Shown piece by piece: positions 1-8,020 of a DNA stretch of 17,114 bases; position 1 is the stretch's first letter, and each line of letters starts with the position of its first letter. Source of the stretch: Candidatus Delongbacteria bacterium (GTDB lineage Bacteria > UBA4055); assembly GCA_003477045.1 (NCBI GenBank), contig DMTS01000138.1:1-17114 (forward strand), read 5' to 3'. The position numbers and the translations under genes were made by a program. Under the pieces are notes generated by a model. It worked only from the letters and a program-made list of their open reading frames with translations, was not told where the DNA came from and searched no databases.

Positions 1-152
1 CCGATGCAGGCTCCAAGTCCGTCGCAGAAAATGTCGCTTATCAGTCTCGCTTTTCCGTCTATCATCTGGATCGCTCCCTCCGGGCAGTCGGGAACGCAGT
101 TGCCGCATCCGTTGCACTTGTCGGCGTCGATATGTATTATCTGTCTTTTCAT
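1..152 (-). CDS. 4Fe-4S ferredoxin, N-terminal part (cut by window edge)
   Basis: The minus strand opens with ATG at 152 and reads in frame off the left edge for 50 codons. The protein starts MKRQIIHIDADKCNGCGNC and continues with a CxxCxxCxxxCP cluster motif (CNGCGNCVPDCP), which binds a 4Fe-4S centre. It then reads ISDIFCDGLGACIG, the start of what is probably a second cysteine cluster, known from small ferredoxin-like proteins of anaerobes. The role would be electron transfer in the cytoplasm; the partner is unknown. An AGAGG ribosome site (159-163, minus strand) lies inside the 3' end of the upstream tetR-type gene, whose stop is only 3 bases before this ATG, so the two are almost certainly co-transcribed. 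The C-terminus is outside the window, so a larger fused protein cannot be excluded. Confidence 0.85.
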   Translation of the reverse strand, partial: MKRQIIHIDADKCNGCGNCVPDCPEGAIQMIDGKARLISDIFCDGLGACI

Positions 153-155
153 ATT

Positions 156-725
156 TTACCTCTGTTTTATTAAATTTTCTAAATTGTTCCAAAGAACTGA
201 TCCTTCTTTCTTCAGATCAAACCCGTACCCGTTAAAGCACCATTGGATCACCAAAAGCCTCATTGACCCGATTATCATCCTGAAAAGCGATTTCGTGTCT
301 ATATCTGTTAATATTTCATTATTGGATTTAGCCTCATCTATCAGCAGCTCAAGTTCTTTTCTGTGCCCGTGAATAATCAGCCTCATCCTTTCGGAGAGTT
401 CTTTATCATTAATGAATACAGCTTCAGAGAACATAACTTTCGCCAGTTTGGGATTGCTTATAAATTTGTCATACCTTTCCATAAGAAATGACTCAATACC
501 TTTCAGTCCTGATCCTGACTTTCCCGCTTTAGAAAACTCTTCGAAAAGATCAAGTATCGCGAGAAGTATCGAATGCTTACTGTCATAATGGCGATATAAG
601 GCAGCTTCAGTAACCCCGATGGCCTTTGACAGATTCTTTATTGTCAGGTTCTGAATTCCGTCGTTGGCGATGATCTTAATTGCTTTTTCGAGTATCTCTT
701 TTTGTCTTTCTGTCAGCTCTGTCAT
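156..725 (-). CDS. TetR/AcrR-family transcriptional regulator
   Basis: This 189-residue protein has the TetR layout. An N-terminal helix (TERQKEILEKAIKIIA) is followed by a helix-turn-helix at about residues 28-47 containing LSKAIGVTEAALYRHY, the family's DNA-recognition signature. An alpha-helical C-terminal ligand/dimer domain of the usual length follows. I chose ATG at 725. The frame can be extended to a TTG at 740, but the GGAG at 735-738 that would be its second codon is well placed (9 bases) as the ribosome site for the ATG. The gene sits 3 bases upstream of a ferredoxin gene. A palindrome directly behind its -10 box suggests that it represses itself and the ferredoxin. The inducer cannot be read from sequence. 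Confidence 0.9.
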   Translation of the reverse strand: MTELTERQKEILEKAIKIIANDGIQNLTIKNLSKAIGVTEAALYRHYDSKHSILLAILDLFEEFSKAGKSGSGLKGIESFLMERYDKFISNPKLAKVMFSEAVFINDKELSERMRLIIHGHRKELELLIDEAKSNNEILTDIDTKSLFRMIIGSMRLLVIQWCFNGYGFDLKKEGSVLWNNLENLIKQR

Positions 726-740
726 TTTCTTTTTCTCCAA

Positions 741-760
741 GTAAGTAAATGTTTACTGAC
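741..760 (-). promoter_or_regulatory. Probable TetR operator (inverted repeat)
   Basis: GTAAGTAAA-TG-TTTACTGAC is an inverted repeat of 9-base arms with one mismatch. It lies between the -10 box and the ribosome site of the tetR-type gene, where a bound repressor would block transcription. Palindromes containing GTAAAC/GTTTAC-like arms are typical of TetR-family sites. That this protein binds it is inference. Confidence 0.65.
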
Positions 761-763
761 TTA

Positions 764-792
764 AATTTACCACAATAAAGTACCGTTGTCAA
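764..792 (-). promoter_or_regulatory. Sigma-70 promoter of the tetR-ferredoxin unit
   Basis: On the minus strand a perfect -35 TTGACA (787-792) and a -10 TAAATT (764-769) are separated by 17 bases. The inverted repeat at 741-760 begins 3 bases downstream of the -10, so it would cover the transcription start. Confidence 0.75.
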
Positions 793-802
793 GAGAAAAG
801 AA

Positions 803-854
803 TTGACAAAATAAAAATTTAACTGTTGCAATAATACAAACTTAGCATTATGTT
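803..854 (+). promoter_or_regulatory. Candidate promoter region of the protease genes
   Basis: The 160 bases between the divergent tetR-type and protease genes must hold a forward promoter. Candidates are TTGACA at 803-808 (no good -10 at 17 bases) and TTGCAA at 826-831 with TATGTT at 849-854 (17-base spacing). The second pair is the better fit. Neither is near consensus in both boxes, so the exact site is uncertain. Confidence 0.35.
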
Positions 855-885
855 TTAGATAGTGTATTATTCGGGAGCGAATGTT

Positions 886-3351
886 ATGAAGAAATCCGTA
901 TATGTTTTGTGCTATATTTTTTTTCTTTCTTTTGTTTATGGCGAATTGATAAATCATAATCCTGACCCCCTTGGAGAACCATGGTATTCTGTAGATGAAA
1001 TAAAAATATCATCTGATCAGCTCAAAAGAATATCCCAAATCCCTGTTATGCAACTTCCTGAAAGTTACAAGAATAAAAAAGTTTCACTTCCCTATACTGT
1101 TGACAATTCGCTTCTGCGCTATTTCAGACCTGTATTTTGTCAGGAAGGGGGGAGCTGTGCTCAGGCGAGCGGTGTCGGTTATGTATTTACTTATGAACAG
1201 AATTTTTTAAAAAGTACGAGCGCAGATATTCCGGATAATCAGTATCCGACACATTACACATATAATTTTTTAAACGATGGAAGCGGTGAGAACGGTTCAT
1301 GGATCACAGATAACTGGGATATTATTGCGTCGGGAGGGTGTCCGAATGTCACAAGTTACGGCGGAATGCTATGGCCTTCTTCAGATCCGGAAACGATGAA
1401 TAAAATATGGATGTCGGGCAGTGAAAAATACGAAAGCGGTATGACTAACAGGATTTTAGAGCAGCTGGTAATTCCCGTAGGTACACCTTCCGGACTCGAA
1501 GTCCTGAAACAATGGTTTAATGACCACTGCGATGGTTCTTCTGCCGGAGGACTTGCTGTTTTCGCTGCCGGCGTAGGTGTTAATATAGAAATAAAAACTC
1601 TATCCGATGATTCATATTGCCCTGGTGAATCAGTTGTAGTAAAATGGGATCCTCTGGCAAACCATTTCATGACATTTGTCGGATATAACGATTCGATCAG
1701 ATGGGACTATAACGGTGACGGAAAATTCACCAACAATATCGATATTACAGGAGACGGTGCTGTTGATATGCAGGATTGGGAGATCGGCGGAGTGAGAATG
1801 GTGAATTCATGGGGAGATACATGGTGTGACAGCGGAAAGTCGTGGGTTATGTACAGAACTCTGGCACAAAGTCTGGATGACGGAGGTATATCAAATAATA
1901 AGATTTACACTGTTCGGACAAAAGAAGGTAACAAACCGAAATTAAAATTAAAAGCGAAAATTGACTGTAGCGATAGAGATGATCTCAAGATAATGGCAGG
2001 AATTACAAAATATGTTTCAGCATCAGAGCCTCAGAGCACGATTGTATTCCCGTATTTCAGTTTTCAGGGGGGAGATAGTATCGGGATGTCGGGAGACAGC
2101 AGCGTTATAGACCTGGAACTTGATGTTTCGCTTTTGCTGTATTATTCCACGCTTGAAGAAGGTGCCACAATCTTTCTGAGCGTAGTTCATAAAGGAGATA
2201 CCGAAGATATTCCGACAATAAGAACTTTTTCGGTAATTGATGAAAACGGCTATGAATTTGTTAGTGACTATATAGATTTTCCCGTAATATTGAACTCAAC
2301 GACGCATTTGGGAGTTAATTATCCAAAAATGTTTAAGATCAACAATGAAATATTACCGGATGTTTTTTCGGGGATAGACTATACAAACACTATGTTTGCG
2401 GTTAACGGTGCTCCTCCCTATTTTTGGGATTTACTGTTAGAATACGGTCAGTTTACGAATTTAAATCCATTTCCATCAGAAACTATGGAGATGCTTACTA
2501 TGTCGAGCGAAAATGACGGCTACGCGTTCATCAATTTAGATTTTGATTTTCCTTATTTCGGAAAAAAATATAATGTTCTTTCTATTTCAACCAACGGCTC
2601 AATATCATTTGATACATATAAAGATGTTCAAACAAAGGACCAGTTAACAAAAACAGTAGCAATAGCTCCGTGTGTAGCAAACCTGAAATTATTTACGACA
2701 AACGGGGACGGAATATTTTATTACAAGAATGCGGATTATGTTATTATCAGATGGATTACCTCATTATACAAGAATTCTAAAGCTGATCTGGATTTTTGTG
2801 CAAAGCTGTATTCTGACGGAAAAATAGAGTTTTTTTATGGCGAAAGATTTACAACAGGGCTTTCATGGTCTTCAGGAATTTCTAACGGTTCCTCCCAAAC
2901 TACATATTATTCAAATATCACAACATTATATCCTTCAGGTCAGAAGACAACATTTATTGAGGATCCTTATCCTTACGGACTGGAGCTGAGCAGCAGCGGT
3001 ATTTTCAGTGGCACTTTAGATCCCACAAGCGAAACTGAATGGAACATCATTTTCCGAGTGACTGACTCACAGAGATTAACAAACACAAAAGAGTTAACGC
3101 TTTTTCTATTCGATCAGGAAGAAAACTTATCTGAACCTTTAAATGTCAGCGTCTTTAAGAACGAATCTTCAGCTTTTATTTATTGGGAAAAAGTATCGGG
3201 TGCTTCTATTTACCGAATATACCGGTCAACTGAACCTTATGCGGGATTTGTCGAGATAGGTACGTCAACTACTTTGAGTTTTGAAGATACTCAAGCTCAG
3301 AATTATGACAAATGTTTTTATTTCGTAACCGCTTATAATTCTTTCAAATAA
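886..3351 (+). CDS. Secreted papain-like (C1) cysteine protease, copy 1
   Basis: This 821-residue exported protein starts with a signal peptide (MKKSVYVLCYIFFLSFVYG). I chose ATG 886 over the in-frame GTG at 862 because GGGAG at 872-876 is correctly placed and the signal peptide starts there. The catalytic domain spans about 65-330. It shows a cysteine in GGSCAQASG (C91, probable oxyanion glutamine Q86), a histidine in ANHFMTFVGY (H260) and an asparagine in VNSWG (N307), the papain triad. Between His and Asn are two acidic loops, DYNGDGKFT and DITGDGAVD, resembling dockerin/EF-hand calcium loops. After a beta-rich middle region come two halves of a putative Ig domain (about 495-515 and 695-742) interrupted by a beta domain (about 540-690), then a fibronectin type III domain (about 750-821). 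It resembles uncharacterised C1 proteases of FCB bacteria. The substrate is unknown. A paralogue follows 10 bases downstream. Confidence 0.88.
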   Translation: MKKSVYVLCYIFFLSFVYGELINHNPDPLGEPWYSVDEIKISSDQLKRISQIPVMQLPESYKNKKVSLPYTVDNSLLRYFRPVFCQEGGSCAQASGVGYVFTYEQNFLKSTSADIPDNQYPTHYTYNFLNDGSGENGSWITDNWDIIASGGCPNVTSYGGMLWPSSDPETMNKIWMSGSEKYESGMTNRILEQLVIPVGTPSGLEVLKQWFNDHCDGSSAGGLAVFAAGVGVNIEIKTLSDDSYCPGESVVVKWDPLANHFMTFVGYNDSIRWDYNGDGKFTNNIDITGDGAVDMQDWEIGGVRMVNSWGDTWCDSGKSWVMYRTLAQSLDDGGISNNKIYTVRTKEGNKPKLKLKAKIDCSDRDDLKIMAGITKYVSASEPQSTIVFPYFSFQGGDSIGMSGDSSVIDLELDVSLLLYYSTLEEGATIFLSVVHKGDTEDIPTIRTFSVIDENGYEFVSDYIDFPVILNSTTHLGVNYPKMFKINNEILPDVFSGIDYTNTMFAVNGAPPYFWDLLLEYGQFTNLNPFPSETMEMLTMSSENDGYAFINLDFDFPYFGKKYNVLSISTNGSISFDTYKDVQTKDQLTKTVAIAPCVANLKLFTTNGDGIFYYKNADYVIIRWITSLYKNSKADLDFCAKLYSDGKIEFFYGERFTTGLSWSSGISNGSSQTTYYSNITTLYPSGQKTTFIEDPYPYGLELSSSGIFSGTLDPTSETEWNIIFRVTDSQRLTNTKELTLFLFDQEENLSEPLNVSVFKNESSAFIYWEKVSGASIYRIYRSTEPYAGFVEIGTSTTLSFEDTQAQNYDKCFYFVTAYNSFK

Positions 3352-3361
3352 AGGATAGCTT

Positions 3362-5851
3362 ATGCAAAGATTGCTATTGTTTTTATATTTGTTCTTGGTT
3401 TCATTCACTCTGAATGCACTTTTGATAAATACTAATCCCGACCCGAACGGTGAACCTTGGGTTTCGGGCGGTATCAGTGAACTAACACCTGAACAACAAA
3501 AAGCTATTGATGCAATTCCAGTGCTGGTCTTACCTGAAATTTATAAGGAGAGAAAAGCAGAACTTCCATATACGATCGATAACTCTTTGCAACCTTACTT
3601 CAGACCTATTTTTATGCAGAGTGGCGAAAGTTGTGCTCAGGCAGCAGGTGTTGGATATCTATATACTTATGAGCAGAATTTTTTCAGAGGAACAAGTGCT
3701 GATAATCCCGACAATCAGTATCCTACTCACTACACTTATAATTTTCTGAACGATGGAGACGGTTCTGTCGGATCTTGGTACATTTCAGGATGGGACATTA
3801 TTGCAGCCGGCGGGTGTCCGAATGTTTCAACTTACGGCGGAATGCTTTGGCCTTCAACAGATCCTTCAACGATGTTTAAGATCTGGATGAACGGAAGTGA
3901 TAAGTATGACAAGGCATTGGCAAATAAAAATTTAGAGCAGATTGCAATACCTGTTGGAACTCCTGAAGGACTTGAAACACTTAAGCAATGGTTCATTGAT
4001 CACTGTGATGGTTCTTTAGCCGGTGGAGTAGTAGTTTTTGCTGCGGGAGTAGGTACGGATTTTGAAAGGAAAGTGTTGCCTGATAACTCATTTTGTCCGG
4101 GTGAATCTGTAATTACCAGGTGGGACAAGGATATCAATCATGCGATGACTCTTACAGGCTATAATGATTCTATCAGATGGGATTATAATGGCGATGGTAA
4201 ATATACGAATGATATTGATATAAACGGCGACTATGTAGTTGACATGAAAGACTGGGAGATCGGTGGAGTCAGATTGGTAAATTCATGGGGTTCGACATGG
4301 GCGGATAGCGGCAAATCATGGGTAATGTATCGAACGTTAGCTCTAAGTTATCTTGACGAAGGAATTTATCAAAATGTTGTTCACTCTGTCAAGATCAATG
4401 AATTGATTAAACCGAAATTAAAAATGAAAGCAACAATAAATTATAGTGACAGAAAAGATATCAAAATAATAGCAGGTATAGCTAAAGATATTAATGCAAT
4501 AGAGCCGGATTATACTATTTCATATCCATATTTCAACTACCAGGGCGGAGATGACATCGGTATGTCTGGAGACGGAAACACTATAGAATTATTAATTGAT
4601 ATATCTACATTTTTGGATTATACACTTCCGGGAGAAATTGCTAAGATATTTTTATGTGTTGAACAGATGAGGATAGCAGGCGGAATTGGAAATATAGAGA
4701 CATTCTCAATAATTGATGAAGAAGGAACTGAGTTTGTGAGTGAAATGAAAAATGTAGAAATTCTTGTGAATTCAACAACATATGTTTCTGTCATTCTTCC
4801 GCAAGCAATGAAAATTACTACTAAAGGCATTCCCGCTCTACTTCCTGGAATAGATTATTCCAGTACTTTATCTGCCGAGAAAGGTACAGCCCCATACAAA
4901 TGGGATGTTTTCTTCAACTATACAGAAATTCAAAATATTGATCCATATCCTATTGAAACATTACAAAAATTAACTATGTCAGATACTAATGACGGGTACG
5001 CTAACATCAATTTGCCATTTACATTTCCTTTTTTTGATAAATTGTATAATTCTTTAACAATAACTACTAATGGAGCAATTACTTTTAATGGTATTTATGA
5101 AGATGTAAAAACACTAGCTGATGTCAATAACACAAAAACTATTGCTCCCTGCGCAGCAGATTTTAGTATAAATAATAAGGGAGGTGTGTACTACCATGTT
5201 AACGAAGATTACATTGTTGTAAAATGGGTAGCTTATATAAGAGTGATAGGTGAATACGGAGGAGCACGTACCATAAATGCTGATTTTGCAGCAAAATTAT
5301 ACTCCGATGGACGGATTGAATTTTTTAATGGAACATTCTCTGAAAATGTTAACCACATTTGCGGTATATCTAACGGTACCGAGCAAAGTACTTATATTGC
5401 TTCTATGTCATTTTCACCAAATCCAAATGGTTTAAAGGCTTCATTAATACTTACCAATCCTTACCCATACGGTTTAGAATTAAGCAGTGACGGAATATTC
5501 AGCGGCATATTAGTGCCGACCAGTGAAACCGAATGGCTAATCAATTTCAGAGTTACAGATGTTAATAACATTGTTGCATATAAAAAATTATTATTATCAT
5601 TGGCTGTACCAGGGGAAGTTCTAACCGCACCTCTTAATCCATTAATAGCAAAAAATGAAATTTCAGCTGTTTTAAGCTGGGATCATGTGCAGGGTGCTAC
5701 TATTTATAATATATATAGATCGACCTACCCATACAGAGACTTTGTAAGGATCGGAACTTCAACTTTACCGAGCTATCAAGACGATGAAGTTTTACCCGGA
5801 AATAAATATTTTTATTATATCACAGCCGATAATACTTATTTTATCCGTTGA
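3362..5851 (+). CDS. Secreted papain-like (C1) cysteine protease, copy 2
   Basis: This 829-residue paralogue of the preceding protease has the same domain order. A signal peptide (MQRLLLFLYLFLVSFTLNA) precedes the catalytic domain. Triad residues fall at identical numbers: C91 in GESCAQAAG, H260 in INHAMTLTGY and N307 in VNSWG. The acidic loops DYNGDGKYT and DINGDYVVD lie between His and Asn; the second has lost a glycine relative to copy 1. The split Ig domain (YSSTLSAEKGTAPYKW ... YGLELSSDGIFSG) surrounds an inserted beta domain, and a fibronectin type III domain closes the protein. AGGA at 3352-3355 is 6 bases before the ATG. The 10-base gap from copy 1 suggests one transcript and a tandem duplication. 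The frame stays open for 238 codons after its TGA into a propeller remnant. Confidence 0.88.
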   Translation: MQRLLLFLYLFLVSFTLNALLINTNPDPNGEPWVSGGISELTPEQQKAIDAIPVLVLPEIYKERKAELPYTIDNSLQPYFRPIFMQSGESCAQAAGVGYLYTYEQNFFRGTSADNPDNQYPTHYTYNFLNDGDGSVGSWYISGWDIIAAGGCPNVSTYGGMLWPSTDPSTMFKIWMNGSDKYDKALANKNLEQIAIPVGTPEGLETLKQWFIDHCDGSLAGGVVVFAAGVGTDFERKVLPDNSFCPGESVITRWDKDINHAMTLTGYNDSIRWDYNGDGKYTNDIDINGDYVVDMKDWEIGGVRLVNSWGSTWADSGKSWVMYRTLALSYLDEGIYQNVVHSVKINELIKPKLKMKATINYSDRKDIKIIAGIAKDINAIEPDYTISYPYFNYQGGDDIGMSGDGNTIELLIDISTFLDYTLPGEIAKIFLCVEQMRIAGGIGNIETFSIIDEEGTEFVSEMKNVEILVNSTTYVSVILPQAMKITTKGIPALLPGIDYSSTLSAEKGTAPYKWDVFFNYTEIQNIDPYPIETLQKLTMSDTNDGYANINLPFTFPFFDKLYNSLTITTNGAITFNGIYEDVKTLADVNNTKTIAPCAADFSINNKGGVYYHVNEDYIVVKWVAYIRVIGEYGGARTINADFAAKLYSDGRIEFFNGTFSENVNHICGISNGTEQSTYIASMSFSPNPNGLKASLILTNPYPYGLELSSDGIFSGILVPTSETEWLINFRVTDVNNIVAYKKLLLSLAVPGEVLTAPLNPLIAKNEISAVLSWDHVQGATIYNIYRSTYPYRDFVRIGTSTLPSYQDDEVLPGNKYFYYITADNTYFIR

Positions 5852-6568
5852 AGCGGCTCATTCATTTCGGCCAAAAGATTAGATTACATACTAACAAATC
5901 TGGAGAAAATTATAGAGGATCGAATTCTAGCTACAAAGTGGCACCATATTTCTCTGGTCGATAATAAAAGCGAACTTACGATTGAAAATATTCTTTATGA
6001 TAATAATTTTGAAGAAATCAGGTCGTTAAGTAAAGTGCACGAAATTCTGGACACAAAGATCAATCCTGAATCGATTTATTACCCTTTCATAGCTGTAAGC
6101 GGGGAAGAAATATTTATATCATGGATGAACGACAAAGAGTACATTATCGAAGTATATGTTCCTAACTCAGGCGAGAAGAAATATGAGATTAAGAAAAATT
6201 ATTCCGTTGGTTATTATAGCGATATCGAGATGGATCGTATGAGCTTGATGAACGGAATCGATATGAAAAAACAGTTCGGTAATATTAAGAAAAGAGCTAT
6301 AAATGAGATTTTTGTCGATAAATACAACAGGTTATGGGTTTTAGCTACAAAAAAGAGAACTAAAGAGAATCAGTCGTATTTGTATGCGGATATATTCAAA
6401 GACGGAGTTTATCTTAAAACGCTTGACTTCCCTGAGATAGTCTATCATGACGGTACAGCATCAAAGTTTTATTATAAGATCAGATTTGTGGGAGATTTAA
6501 TATTTTACTTTAATTACGGTGAATTCGAAGATGAAAAAGGTGCCGGTATAAGGGTTTATGAGTATTAA
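5852..6568 (+). pseudogene. C-terminal remnant of a six-bladed beta-propeller lipoprotein
   Basis: Directly after the TGA of protease copy 2 the same frame stays open for 238 codons, beginning SGSFISAKRLDYILTN and ending IRVYEY. The second part matches the C-terminal half of the propeller lipoproteins here: IFVDKYNRLWVLAT and DIFKDGVYLKTL correspond to YTDKYGRLLVI and DIFKDGKFLNRV at 8827-9975, and the (V/I)YEY tail is shared. The signal peptide, lipobox and GPGE motif are missing. The first plausible start, GTG at 6035, has no ribosome site and would leave a cytoplasmic 177-residue fragment. I therefore read it as a headless copy from a deletion whose left end lies at the protease stop. Read-through of the TGA could in principle attach it to the protease; nothing in the sequence demands this. 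Confidence 0.7.
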
Positions 6569-6657
6569 ATATTGAATCGCTGTTGTGTCAGATTTCACTT
6601 GTTTTGTAAATTATTTTAATTTAAATTAACCTTAATTGAAAATTCTTAGGTGAAGAA

Positions 6658-6770
6658 ATGAAAAGTAAGTTTAGATTAAGAACAATGGCAGCAGTAAAAT
6701 ATTTGTAATCTTTTCCTGTGCACCAGCCTGCACAAAAAGCAAAAAAAAATTAAATACTTAATATTTAAAG
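6658..6770 (+). pseudogene. Possible broken lipoprotein leader (frameshifted)
   Basis: AGGTGA (6648-6653) precedes ATG 6658, which opens a 16-codon frame ending at TAA 6706-6708 (MKSKFRLRTMAAVKYL). A one-base shift in the AAAATATTTG stretch would continue it as IFVIFSCAPACTKSKKK, which looks like a hydrophobic segment plus lipobox, until a TAA just before the next gene. This resembles the dead 5' end of a lipoprotein gene and could be the lost head of one of the propeller genes. The stretch 6569-6780 otherwise holds no gene. The interpretation is tentative. Confidence 0.25.
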
Positions 6771-6780
6771 AGGTTTTATC

Positions 6781-7890
6781 ATGAAATTCATGAGTTTATT
6801 AATTGCACTGATAATTATTTCAGCGTGCTCTGATAAAAAACTTAACTATACAATCGAGGAAGTAAACGGTCATAAAGTTTATAAGAACGAGAATATTCCT
6901 GCAAATCCGAACCTTAGGATCAGTCTGAATGAACTTTTCACGATCAAGGGATATGATGAGAGCTTTGCGGATGATTCTATAAGAATTATACAGGACATGA
7001 ACTCTGTAGCTGTCGATTCAAAAAATAATATTTACATTCTGAGCACAAACAAAGCTGTCGTTTATAAATTTGACATTAAAGGTAATTTTGTAAAAAACTT
7101 CGGCAGGATGGGTGACGGTCCTGGAGAATCAAAATGGCCTCAGAATATGTATATTCAAAACGACACCGTAAATGTACTGAATCAGACAGTTCTTCAGATG
7201 AATAAATTCGACACAGAAGGCAACTTCCTGTTAAGCGTGCCCACGAAAGAATGCAGGATGCCTGTTTATACAAAACCTTTCGGAATAAACAGGATCGTAA
7301 CTTACCTATGCAACTGGAGGTATGAAGACAAAGGTATGTTCATGGATTACGATCTGGGGCTTTCTTCGTCAGGATTCAATGTAATTAAAAAGCTGAAAGA
7401 ACAGGCTTATGACGGGGAACGGGTACAAACAGAGTACATAGACTTGTTTTTCGGCTTTGCGGCAGGGAAAATAGAATTATTCGTAGCTGATAATAGTACT
7501 GACAAGTATCAAATTGACTGTTTCGACCATAACGGAAATCTGCTTTATTCGATCGAAAAACCATTCAGAAAATTACGGGCAGAAAAAGGAATAACTGACG
7601 CATCAAAAGGAAATATTCAATTTAAAAAATCTGTAGTTGAGCTTATTGTTGATGATCAGGAGCACCTTTTATCAGTTGTATCAGAAGAGAGGACTGATAA
7701 AAATAAAAAGGACTTTCTTGTAGATGTATTTAAAAACGGAGTTTTTCTGAACAGAGTAACGCTCGACATAGGAATTGAGCCTGAAGTGAATTGGATTTCA
7801 GGAAGGGTATTCGTTAAAGAAGGCAAGCTCTATGTCGCAGATTTGGACAGGCTTGAAGTAAGAGTTTATGAGTACAAGGTAAATGAATAA
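6781..7890 (+). CDS. Six-bladed beta-propeller lipoprotein A
   Basis: This 369-residue protein starts with a lipoprotein signal ending IISAC (lipid-carrying C16), so it should be anchored in the envelope. AGAGG at 6769-6773 is 7 bases from the ATG. An N-terminal module (YTIEEVNGHKVYKNENIP ... LNELFTI) is shared with the other copies. Propeller blades follow, with NHL-like strand patterns (VAVDSKNNIYIL, VYKFDIKGNFVKNFG) and the motif GRMGDGPGE at 108-116. The end carries DVFKNGVFLNRV and VRVYEY. The length is typical of the uncharacterised 6-bladed beta-propeller family common in Bacteroidota and relatives. Such propellers usually bind proteins or glycans rather than catalyse; the ligand is unknown. 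A hairpin terminator follows, so the gene is probably monocistronic or ends a short transcript. Confidence 0.85.
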   Translation: MKFMSLLIALIIISACSDKKLNYTIEEVNGHKVYKNENIPANPNLRISLNELFTIKGYDESFADDSIRIIQDMNSVAVDSKNNIYILSTNKAVVYKFDIKGNFVKNFGRMGDGPGESKWPQNMYIQNDTVNVLNQTVLQMNKFDTEGNFLLSVPTKECRMPVYTKPFGINRIVTYLCNWRYEDKGMFMDYDLGLSSSGFNVIKKLKEQAYDGERVQTEYIDLFFGFAAGKIELFVADNSTDKYQIDCFDHNGNLLYSIEKPFRKLRAEKGITDASKGNIQFKKSVVELIVDDQEHLLSVVSEERTDKNKKDFLVDVFKNGVFLNRVTLDIGIEPEVNWISGRVFVKEGKLYVADLDRLEVRVYEYKVNE

Positions 7891-7912
7891 AAAACTGGGC
7901 TGATGATTTTAT

Positions 7913-7939
7913 AATCCCGTCTCCAAGGCGGGATTTTTT
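7913..7939 (+). terminator. Rho-independent terminator after propeller A
   Basis: AATCCCG (7913-7919) pairs with CGGGATT (7929-7935) around a 9-base loop, and the run of six T at 7934-7939 follows. It lies 22 bases past the stop of the propeller gene and separates it from the toxin-antitoxin pair. Confidence 0.8.
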
Positions 7940-7961
7940 ATTCAGGAATAAAATTCTTGAC

Positions 7962-8017
7962 TTTCAAAATAAAAGATATTACTTTATAGTAAGGAATATA
8001 AAAAAAAGTAAGGAATA
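7962..8017 (+). promoter_or_regulatory. Candidate promoter and direct repeat upstream of the vapBC-like pair
   Basis: TTTCAA (7962-7967), a 17-base gap and TATAGT (7985-7990) form a plausible weak promoter. The sequence GTAAGGAATA occurs twice, at 7989-7998 and 8008-8017, on either side of an A-rich tract. The second copy supplies the ribosome site (AAGGA) of the antitoxin gene. The duplicated box could be an operator for the antitoxin, since such modules usually repress themselves, or could be chance in A-rich sequence. Confidence 0.35.
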
Positions 8018-8020
8018 ATT

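Noticed and set aside
4..372. Forward open frame of 122 codons over the ferredoxin and tetR-type genes
   Set aside because: It is antisense to two well-supported genes, has no ribosome site and no recognisable domain.
741..760. Possible CRISPR-like or transposon end repeat
   Set aside because: It is a single palindrome in operator position, with no spaced copies and no transposase nearby.
862..885. GTG start for protease copy 1
   Set aside because: It places the GGGAG ribosome site inside the coding sequence; ATG 886 has correct spacing and a clean signal peptide.
3362..5851. Type IX secretion sorting tail on the proteases
   Set aside because: Both proteins end directly in a fibronectin type III domain, with no further C-terminal domain or typical sorting motif.
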